NCBI GenBank assembly: GCA_029263275.1
Contig: JAJCXU010000142.1
Location: 1 to 9,256 of the forward strand
Reading direction: 5' to 3'
Source of the DNA: Ilumatobacter sp.
GTDB taxonomy: Bacteria; Actinomycetota; Acidimicrobiia; Acidimicrobiales; Ilumatobacteraceae
Length of the DNA: 9,256 nucleotides
Within the stretch, counting starts at the first letter, position 1; every line of letters begins with the position of its first letter. Shown in pieces: positions 1 to 5,273 of this stretch. The translations under genes were made by a program, and so were the position numbers. A model generated the notes under the pieces. That model ran no database searches, was not told the DNA's origin, and was given only the letters and a program-made list of their open reading frames with translations.

Positions 1-153
1 CATCACGTCGTAGCGCGGTGAACCGAATGCGGCGCCCATCTCGATGGCGCAGCAGGCGAGACCCCACTGGTACACCCAGAGGCTGTACGAGCGGCTCATG
101 TTGAACAGCTTGGTGAGCGGGGCCGGCAGGCGGCCCTTGTCGACGAGACCCAT
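1..153 (-). CDS. nuoB: NADH-quinone oxidoreductase subunit B, N-terminal part (gene runs off the left edge)
   Basis: Only the first 51 codons are present. NuoB is the peripheral-arm subunit of complex I that binds the terminal [4Fe-4S] cluster N2 and passes electrons to quinone at the membrane interface. The visible part has the family's aromatic stretch SLWVYQWGLACCAIEM at residues 24-39, including the adjacent cysteines C34 and C35, two of the four N2 ligands, followed by the RYD segment at 47-49. The remaining two ligands lie beyond the window. The start at 153 gives the expected short N-terminus. A purine-rich AGAAAG lies upstream, about ten bases from the ATG. The gene follows nuoA on the same strand with a 39-bp gap, the usual nuoA-nuoB order, so the rest of a nuo operon is expected to the left. 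Confidence 0.95.
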   Translation of the reverse strand, partial: MGLVDKGRLPAPLTKLFNMSRSYSLWVYQWGLACCAIEMGAAFGSPRYDVM

Positions 154-192
154 GTCAGACCGTCTTTCTCTGCGTGTGCAAGCGAGTGTGCA

Positions 193-558
193 TCAGACCC
201 ATCGCAGGAGTCCTCGCTTCCAGGCGTAGACCAGGCCATCGAGCAAGAGCACGATGAAGATCAGCATGGCGACGAGACCGAAGGTGCCGTAGCGCTCTGC
301 CGAGGCGGCCCAGGGGAAGAGGAACACGGCTTCGACGTCGAAGATGACGAAGAGCAGGGCGAACACGTAGTAACGAATCTGGCTCTGCGACCAGCCCATG
401 CCCACGGGGTCGACGCCAGATTCGTACGCGATCGACTTGTGGTAGTTCGGCTTGGACGGGCGGATGAGGGCAGCGAGCCCGAGCAGCAGCCCACCAATGG
501 CGAGAGCTGCGATACCGAACCAGACGACGTTGAGGTAATCGCGAAGAAAGAGCGACAT
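193..558 (-). CDS. nuoA: NADH-quinone oxidoreductase subunit A
   Basis: A 121-residue membrane subunit of complex I, close to the usual NuoA/ND3 length. Three hydrophobic helices are visible at about residues 10-32, 62-83 and 92-112. The loop between the first two carries YESGVDPVG (45-53), the conserved ND3 loop near the quinone site. Helix 2 contains FDVEAVFLFPWA (73-84) with the acidic residues conserved in the family. It is the first gene of the nuo operon, with nuoB 39 bp downstream. The bases just before the ATG (GGGCCCGC on the coding strand) hold no good Shine-Dalgarno sequence, so initiation may be leaderless or on a short leader (see 570-598). The family assignment is secure from length, order and motifs. 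Confidence 0.96.
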   Translation of the reverse strand: MSLFLRDYLNVVWFGIAALAIGGLLLGLAALIRPSKPNYHKSIAYESGVDPVGMGWSQSQIRYYVFALLFVIFDVEAVFLFPWAASAERYGTFGLVAMLIFIVLLLDGLVYAWKRGLLRWV

Positions 559-569
559 GCGGGCCCGAA

Positions 570-598
570 GATATCAGCCCTTGTGAATCTCTTCCCAA
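570..598 (-). promoter_or_regulatory. candidate nuo operon promoter
   Basis: Read on the minus strand, TTGGGA (598-593) and GATATC (575-570) are separated by exactly 17 bases and lie just upstream of nuoA. The -10 would end only 11 bases from the start codon, which fits the missing ribosome binding site and a leaderless or very short-leader transcript. The hexamers match consensus only moderately, so this is tentative. Confidence 0.3.
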
Positions 599-667
599 CC
601 TCAGCGGAGACTATTCCCGCCGTGTGTCACGTTGCGTTCAGGTCGCAGTCCCCGGATCGCCGCTCTG

Positions 668-696
668 GACCCGTTCAGTTGACGACGAGACGGGTC
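668..696 (-). terminator. possible stem-loop at the 3' end of nth
   Basis: GACCCGT (668-674) pairs perfectly with ACGGGTC (690-696), giving a 7-bp stem with a 15-base loop. The stem overlaps the nth stop codon (697-695). No T-run follows in the minus direction, so it is not a canonical intrinsic terminator. It could be a weak terminator or 3'-end stabilising hairpin separating nth from the nuo operon. Confidence 0.25.
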
Positions 697-1339
697 AACG
701 CGACTCGGCGGCAATGCGCTTTTTGGTCGCCGCCCAGCTGCAGATCGGACAGCCGGTGAGGTCGTGGTACTTGGCAGGGCAGTACTCGCGACCGAAGTAG
801 ATGATCTGGAGGTGCCGTCGGTCCCAGGTGTCTTCGGGGAACACGGCCTTGAGGTCCCGCTCGGTCTTCTCGACGTTCTTGCCATCGCTCAGTCCCCAAC
901 GATCCGCGAGGCGATGAATGTGCGTGTCGACCGGAAACGCGGGGAATCCGAACGCGCCGGCCATGACGACCCCCGCGGTCTTGTGCCCGACGCCGGCCAA
1001 CCCTTCGAGGAAGTCCCAGTCGGGAATGATCTCGCCTCCAGCGTCCATGATCTGATGCGCCATTGCCGAGAGATTGCGGGACTTGGTCGGTGCGAGGCCG
1101 ACTTGCTTGATGAATTCGAGGATCTCGTCAGGTGACAGCCGCGCCATCTCTTCCGGAGTCGACGCCGCATCAAACAGTGCGGGCGTGACCTCGTTGACCT
1201 TCTTGTCTGTCGTCTGCGCAGACAGCGCCACCGCGACGAGCATGGTGTACGGATTGCGATGGTCGAGCGGCACCGGCGGGTTTGGGTAGAGGTCGTCGAG
1301 CATCTCGCCGATGCGGTCGGCTTTGTCCTGGCGCTTCAT
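695..1339 (-). CDS. nth: endonuclease III (DNA glycosylase/AP lyase)
   Basis: A 214-residue base-excision repair enzyme that removes oxidised pyrimidines and cleaves the abasic site. The start at 1339 gives the same length class as E. coli Nth (211 aa), and the reading frame upstream of it is unrelated in character. The helix-hairpin-helix LEGLAGVGHKTAGVV (111-125) contains the catalytic lysine K120. VDTHIHR (137-143) contains the catalytic aspartate D138. Both fall at the same numbers as in E. coli. The C-terminal iron-sulfur loop is unusual: C187, C197 and C200 are present (spacing x9, x2), but the canonical C-x6-C-x2-C-x5-C is not, and no fourth cysteine follows before the end at 214. It lies downstream of the IclR gene on the same strand with a 91-bp gap and is probably not functionally linked to it. 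Confidence 0.93.
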   Translation of the reverse strand: MKRQDKADRIGEMLDDLYPNPPVPLDHRNPYTMLVAVALSAQTTDKKVNEVTPALFDAASTPEEMARLSPDEILEFIKQVGLAPTKSRNLSAMAHQIMDAGGEIIPDWDFLEGLAGVGHKTAGVVMAGAFGFPAFPVDTHIHRLADRWGLSDGKNVEKTERDLKAVFPEDTWDRRHLQIIYFGREYCPAKYHDLTGCPICSWAATKKRIAAESR

Positions 1340-1430
1340 CGCCGTCGAACCTACTGCCGATCCGTCACCGCTCCCAGCGGAAAGCGGACAACGTTGGCGA
1401 CGTCTTCGCGCCCGCAGTCGAGAGGGCGGT

Positions 1431-2183
1431 TCAGTGAACGGTGAAACGTTCGGACAGCCGTCGCGCGGCGTCGACGACGAGCGCTTCGACGCGGTCCTTG
1501 TCACCCTCGGCCGGGAACCTGAAGCTCGGCGCGTTGACGAACAGGGCGCCTTCGAAGTGGCCGCTCGCACCTCGGAATGGCACATCGAGCGCAGTAATCC
1601 CGTCGCCGAGGTCATCAATCGACCAATTGAGGCCGTCGCGCAGGATCTGATCGAGATGTGCCCGCAAGGTTCCGATGTCGGTGATCGTGCGTTGGTTGAC
1701 CCGTTCGAGCGGCTGCGCAAGATAACTGTTGACCTCATGCGCTGGCAGATGTGCGAGCAGCGCGAGGCCAGCCGGGACGGAATGCATCGGGGCGTAGAAC
1801 CCGGTGCGGTTCTGCACCTGCACCGCGGATTCCTCGTGTTCGACGCTGTCGACCCAGTACACGTTGCGACCCGAGCGCACGACAAAGCCTGCTGACTCTC
1901 CGGTGGCGTCACTCAATTCGATGAGGAATGGGCGGACGACTGCTGCCATGTTGGCGTCGTTGTTCGCTGCATCGGCGAGGGCTGCGAGACCAGCGCCGAG
2001 TTCGTATTCGGCACCTGCGGCGTGTTGCGAGACCGCGCCCTCTGTCTCGAGTGCGGAGAGCAGACGAGACACGGTCGACTTCGGTAGACCCACCCGCTCA
2101 GCGATCTCCGTGACACCAGCGGGGCCCAGTGAAAGTTCGCGGAGCACCGTGAATGCCCGCTCGATCGACTGCACACCTGCCAT
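1431..2183 (-). CDS. IclR-family transcriptional regulator
   Basis: A 250-residue regulator with the two-part IclR layout. An N-terminal winged helix-turn-helix covers about residues 6-60, with recognition region VTEIAERVGLPKSTVSRLLSAL at 24-45. A C-terminal effector-binding (GAF-like) domain runs from about 75 to 245 and includes the segment YAPMHSVPAGLALLA (130-144), typical of the ligand pocket region. The frame stays open upstream to 2273, but the start at 2183 is preferred: IclR proteins usually begin just before the VQSIERAF segment, and AGGGGG immediately precedes this ATG. The gene is divergent from the corrinoid methyltransferase operon. Paired palindromes of the style bound by IclR proteins lie in the shared intergenic region and again before the mttB-like gene, so control of both units is likely. 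The ligand is unknown and is probably the methylated substrate or a product. Confidence 0.92.
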   Translation of the reverse strand: MAGVQSIERAFTVLRELSLGPAGVTEIAERVGLPKSTVSRLLSALETEGAVSQHAAGAEYELGAGLAALADAANNDANMAAVVRPFLIELSDATGESAGFVVRSGRNVYWVDSVEHEESAVQVQNRTGFYAPMHSVPAGLALLAHLPAHEVNSYLAQPLERVNQRTITDIGTLRAHLDQILRDGLNWSIDDLGDGITALDVPFRGASGHFEGALFVNAPSFRFPAEGDKDRVEALVVDAARRLSERFTVH

Positions 2184-2238
2184 ACCCCCTGGATAGTAGC
2201 TTCGGCGACGTCTCGACGCGTCCGTGACGTGTGCGACA

Positions 2239-2281
2239 AGAATTGGTCGGCCCAGGCAAGCGGTCAACATCATTGCGGGAC
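2239..2281 (-). promoter_or_regulatory. candidate promoter of the IclR gene with an operator half-site
   Basis: On the minus strand TTGACC (2267-2262) is followed after 17 bases by AATTCT (2244-2239), a plausible -35/-10 pair reading towards the regulator. Just upstream, CATTGCGGGAC (2271-2281, plus strand) matches the right half of the strong palindrome at 2356-2372 in 10 of 11 positions, while its left half is degenerate. This arrangement fits autoregulation but rests on sequence pattern only. Confidence 0.35.
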
Positions 2282-2337
2282 GCGACTTGCGTCATTAGCC
2301 TGCAGGGATCGCTCGTCCCAGAGGGGCCTAGCGTACT

Positions 2338-2372
2338 GTTTCACCATACGGTACAGTTCCGCATTGCGGAAC
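2338..2372 (+). promoter_or_regulatory. paired IclR-type operator upstream of the corrinoid operon
   Basis: A perfect 17-bp inverted repeat, GTTCCGCATTGCGGAAC, occupies 2356-2372. It is preceded after a single A by a degenerate copy, GTTTCACCATACGGTAC (2338-2354), that keeps 4 of 5 bases in each outer arm (GTTTC/GGTAC against GTTCC/GGAAC). Dyad centres are 18 bp apart. The palindrome style and paired arrangement resemble operators of IclR-family dimers of dimers, and an IclR gene is divergently encoded next door. The start of the corrinoid gene is 47 bp downstream. No convincing -35/-10 pair was found; TACTGT at 2334-2339 is the best -10-like element and would overlap the operator. Confidence 0.7.
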
Positions 2373-2406
2373 ACGGGTGCGAGACCCCTCGTTCCTTTCC
2401 CTCTCT

Positions 2407-2410
2407 GGAG
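2407..2410 (+). promoter_or_regulatory. ribosome binding site fixing the corrinoid protein start
   Basis: GGAG lies 8 bases before ATG 2419. The frame is open upstream to a GTG at 2377, but that codon follows the operator directly and has no such site, so 2419 is the preferred start. Confidence 0.7.
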
Positions 2411-2418
2411 ACGACAAC

Positions 2419-3168
2419 ATGAGCGATGACATCGACGCCGCTGGCGATTCGAATGGCGATGAAGAGATTGACCTTGCGCTGCTGAGCGACGAGGACCTGA
2501 CTGCACAGATGCACGACGACCTCTATGACGGCATGAAGGACGAGATCGCAGAAGGCACCACGATTCTGCTCGACCGCGGCTGGGGCCCTGATCGCGTGCT
2601 CAACGATGCACTGGTCGAGGGCATGCGCATCGTCGGGATCGACTTCCGCGACGGCATTCTCTTCGTCCCCGAAGTCCTGCTGGCAGCAAACGCGATGAAG
2701 GCAGGAATGGCCATCCTGCGGCCGCTCCACGCCGAGACCGGCGCCGAGTCGGTCGGCAAGGTCGTCATCGGGACCGTCAAGGGAGACATCCACGACAACG
2801 GCAAGACCCTCGTTGCGAAGATGCTCGAAGGGGCTGGCTTCGAGGTGATCGATCTCGGCATCAACACCGACGTCGATGAGTTCATCGCCGCCCTCGACGA
2901 GCACCAGCCCGACATCTTGGGCATGTCCGCGCTCCTCACCACGACGATGCCGTACATGAAGGTCGTCATCGACACCCTGATCGAGAAGGGTCGTCGCGAC
3001 GACCAGATCATCCTCGTCGGCGGCGCACCGCTCAATCAAGAATTCGGCGACGCAATCGGCGCCGATGCGTACTGCCGCGATGCGGCGGTCGCCTCCGAGC
3101 AGGCCAAGTCGCTGGTGACGGCGCGGCGCGGCAATCCCGAGCCGGCTGGCCCGTCTGTTCACGCCTGA
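2419..3168 (+). CDS. corrinoid methyl-carrier protein (MtbC/MttC-like)
   Basis: A 249-residue cobalamin-binding protein that would shuttle a methyl group between an MttB-type methyltransferase and the tetrahydrofolate methyltransferase. A helical cap domain of the methionine-synthase type covers about residues 20-105. The B12-binding Rossmann domain follows at about 113-238. The lower axial ligand motif GDIHDNGKTLV gives D123-x-H125-x-x-G128, with H125 expected to bind cobalt. The companion segments are MSALLTT (169-175) and VGGAPLNQEFG (200-210). The first 20 residues form an acidic extension. It is the first gene of a five-gene operon. Its stop is 3 bp before the DUF1638 start, and RACo and the pterin enzyme are encoded downstream, which confirms the methyl-transfer role. 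The exact subfamily and substrate are not determinable here. Confidence 0.93.
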   Translation: MSDDIDAAGDSNGDEEIDLALLSDEDLTAQMHDDLYDGMKDEIAEGTTILLDRGWGPDRVLNDALVEGMRIVGIDFRDGILFVPEVLLAANAMKAGMAILRPLHAETGAESVGKVVIGTVKGDIHDNGKTLVAKMLEGAGFEVIDLGINTDVDEFIAALDEHQPDILGMSALLTTTMPYMKVVIDTLIEKGRRDDQIILVGGAPLNQEFGDAIGADAYCRDAAVASEQAKSLVTARRGNPEPAGPSVHA

Positions 3169-3171
3169 CCC

Positions 3172-3894
3172 ATGACCGCCCCACGGGTGCTCGTCATCGC
3201 GTGCGGGGCGCTCGCACGTGAGCTGCTCGCCGTCATCGATCTGAACGGCCTGTCCAACGTGACCGTGGAATGCCTTCCGGCCTCACTGCACAACCGCCCG
3301 AAAGAGATCCCCGAACTCGTCCGCCAAAGGATCCACCGAGCCCGCGGTCGCCTTGCACCAGGCAATGTGTCGCAACAAGCAGAACAACAAGCGACCACAA
3401 CGCAACAGCACGCGAGAACCGACGATGAGTTGCTCGACACCGGAACGCAGGACGCAACGGGCACGTTCGACGAGATCTTGATCGGCTACGCGGACTGCGG
3501 CACCGGCGGGTTGCTCGAAAAGGTCTGCGCCGAAGAAGGCGTCGAGATGCTCGCTGGCGCGCACTGCTATCAGTTCTTCGCCACCGCGCCCCGGTTCGAC
3601 GAGTTGCAGGATCACGCGCTCGGCTCCTTCTATCTGACCGACTTCCTCGCGCGGAATTGGGAGCGGTTGATCTGGGAAGGCATGGGCATCGCCAAGCACC
3701 CCGAGCTACGTGACATGTACTTCGGCAACTACACACGCTGCGTGTATCTCGAACAGACCGACGACCCGAAGGCGCGATCGGCTGCACACGAGTGCGCGGA
3801 TCGGCTCGGACTCGAGCTCCACATCGAGCACACTGGTTACGGCGAGCTCGAATCCACGATGGTGGATTTCACACGGAAGGCAACAACGTCATGA
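3172..3894 (+). CDS. DUF1638 domain protein, accessory to corrinoid methyl transfer
   Basis: A 240-residue protein recognised as DUF1638 by its N-terminal VIACGALARELLAV (8-21), ECLPASLHNRPKEIPE (33-48), YADCGTGGLL (106-115) and GAHCYQFF (129-136). The biochemical role is not established; the family is often found beside corrinoid-dependent methyltransferases. C11, C109, H131 and C132 sit in the most conserved blocks and could form a metal or cofactor site (inference). Residues about 63-98 are a low-complexity, Gln/Thr/Asp-rich linker that interrupts the domain and looks like an insertion. No signal peptide or membrane segment is visible, so it is probably cytoplasmic. It starts 3 bp after the corrinoid gene, and its TGA overlaps the next ATG (ATGA), so translation of the next protein is probably coupled. 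Confidence 0.85.
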   Translation: MTAPRVLVIACGALARELLAVIDLNGLSNVTVECLPASLHNRPKEIPELVRQRIHRARGRLAPGNVSQQAEQQATTTQQHARTDDELLDTGTQDATGTFDEILIGYADCGTGGLLEKVCAEEGVEMLAGAHCYQFFATAPRFDELQDHALGSFYLTDFLARNWERLIWEGMGIAKHPELRDMYFGNYTRCVYLEQTDDPKARSAAHECADRLGLELHIEHTGYGELESTMVDFTRKATTS

Positions 3895-4319
3895 ACGACC
3901 AACCGGGTGTCGGAGACGAACTGGATCAGGGTGAGATGCGTGAGCGCCAGAGCGGCCGGCGAACCAACCGGCGCCGCGGCAGCGGACCAACCGTCAGCAC
4001 GATCTATTGGCGCGACATTCCCGCACAGCTCACCGCGCGCGGTGCCGCTGAACAAAGCAAGGTGTTGCTGCACGCACGATTCCAGCACGCCATCGATCGC
4101 GCCGCGGGCGTTGCCGGGTTGACGTCAACCGATGACTACGTCAAGGAATGGCGCAACAGCACCGCGCCGCTCGATGCGGGCGACGTGAGCGCCCAGCTCG
4201 ACCAACTGTGTGCCGACCTCGAAGGCAACTACCCCAAGGACCGCCTCGAAGCCATCGTCGCCAACGGCGGCCTCGACCCAGAACACTCCCCCGGTCACTC
4301 TGTGCCTGGCACAGACTGA
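3891..4319 (+). CDS. small 'virulence factor'-domain protein of the methyl-transfer operon
   Basis: A 142-residue protein. The core STIYWRDIPAQLTAR (36-50) followed by KVLLHARFQHAIDRAAGVAGL (57-77) and DDYVKEW (81-87) matches the small family annotated in databases as 'Virulence factor' (Pfam PF13769 type, from memory). The name has no visible basis here: the gene sits inside a corrinoid methyltransferase operon and overlaps the DUF1638 gene by 4 bp. The N-terminus is strongly basic (QSGRRTNRRRGSG, 20-32), and a conserved-looking acidic C-terminal segment (NYPKDRLEAIVANGG, 113-127) follows. The start at 3891 is chosen for the ATGA overlap; the frame is open further upstream to 3792, inside the previous gene. 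Function unknown; a scaffold or regulatory subunit is a guess. Confidence 0.8.
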   Translation: MNDQPGVGDELDQGEMRERQSGRRTNRRRGSGPTVSTIYWRDIPAQLTARGAAEQSKVLLHARFQHAIDRAAGVAGLTSTDDYVKEWRNSTAPLDAGDVSAQLDQLCADLEGNYPKDRLEAIVANGGLDPEHSPGHSVPGTD

Positions 4320-4343
4320 CCGCGACCGTATCGAAAGTTTGAC

Positions 4344-5264
4344 ATGACCGAGACCATCATCAGCTCCGCCACGAAGGAAGTCGTCATCGGCTTCAACCGT
4401 CCGTTCGTCATGATCGGCGAGCGGATCAACCCGACCGGGCGCAAGCTGCTCGCCGCCGAGATGAAGGAAGGCAACTTCGACCGAGTCGCAGCGGACGCTC
4501 TCGCACAAGTGGCGGCTGGCGCCCAGATGCTCGACGTCAATGCCGGCATCCCGCTGGCCGACGAGCCAGCACTGCTCGCGCAGGCCATCCAACTCGTGCA
4601 GTCGGTCACCGACGTGCCGTTGTCGATCGACTCGTCCATCGTCGAGGCGCTCGAAGCGGGGTGCGCGGTGTACCAAGGCAAGCCGTTGATCAACTCCGTC
4701 ACTGGTGAGGACGAGCAGATGGAGCGCGTGCTGCCACTGGTGAAGAAGTACGGCGCTGCGGTGGTCGCCATCTCCAACGATGAGACGGGAATCTCCGAGG
4801 ACCCCGACGTACGTTTTGAGGTTGCCCGCAAGATCGTCAACCGCGCTGCCGACTACGGCATCCCGTCGTCCGACGTCATCGTCGACCCGCTCGTGATGCC
4901 GATCGGTGCGATGGGCCAGGCAGGTCAGCAAGTCTTCAAGCTCCTGCGCCGTCTCCAGACCGAGCTCAAGGTCAACACCACGTGTGGCGCCTCGAACGTG
5001 AGCTTCGGGTTGCCCGAACGGCACGCGATCACCGGCACGTTCCTGGCGATGGCGATCTCGAACGGGATGACGTCGGCAATCATGAGCCCACTCCACGATG
5101 AGGTGAAGAAGGCCGTCAAGGCCGCTGATGTGTTGGCCGGTCACGACCAAGACTGCGGCGCATGGATCGCGACCTATCGAGAAGGCGGCGGCCAGGCTGC
5201 TGGCGATGCTGCCGGCGGCGCACCACGCCGGCGCGGCGGCCGACGCGCACGCGTCGAAGGCTGA
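4344..5264 (+). CDS. methyltetrahydrofolate:corrinoid methyltransferase (pterin-binding, MetH-domain type)
   Basis: A 306-residue pterin-binding TIM barrel (dihydropteroate synthase-like) expected to move the methyl group between the corrinoid protein and tetrahydrofolate. Family blocks in order: MIGERINPTGRK (23-34), MLDVNAGIP (62-70), LSIDSS (93-98), INSVTGE (116-122), VIVDPLVMPIG (178-188), and GASNVSFGLPER (215-226), which holds the pterin-contacting Asn. The barrel ends near residue 280. A Gly/Ala stretch and a basic tail (APRRRGGRRARVEG, 293-306) extend past it. In a demethylation pathway it would work towards methyl-THF formation. It lies 24 bp after the previous gene and 9 bp before RACo. 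The ribosome binding site is weak (GAAAG, about 8 bases from the ATG). Confidence 0.92.
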   Translation: MTETIISSATKEVVIGFNRPFVMIGERINPTGRKLLAAEMKEGNFDRVAADALAQVAAGAQMLDVNAGIPLADEPALLAQAIQLVQSVTDVPLSIDSSIVEALEAGCAVYQGKPLINSVTGEDEQMERVLPLVKKYGAAVVAISNDETGISEDPDVRFEVARKIVNRAADYGIPSSDVIVDPLVMPIGAMGQAGQQVFKLLRRLQTELKVNTTCGASNVSFGLPERHAITGTFLAMAISNGMTSAIMSPLHDEVKKAVKAADVLAGHDQDCGAWIATYREGGGQAAGDAAGGAPRRRGGRRARVEG

Positions 5265-5273
5265 CCCGCCAAC

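Noticed and set aside
1368..1380. CCGCT-CCC-AGCGG hairpin between the IclR and nth genes
   Set aside because: Only a 5-bp stem with no T-run, sitting about 30 bp before the nth start; too weak to call a terminator or regulator.
1311..1895. 194-codon open frame on the plus strand
   Set aside because: Antisense to the IclR gene and the start of nth, with no recognisable domain.
1340..1912. N-terminal extension of nth in frame up to 1912
   Set aside because: The extension overlaps the IclR gene on the same strand in another frame, is Ser/Arg/Thr-rich, and has no homology to Nth; the start at 1339 gives the normal family length.
2341..3162. 273-codon open frame on the minus strand
   Set aside because: Antisense to the corrinoid protein, which has clear B12-binding motifs; the composition is again that of a mirror frame.
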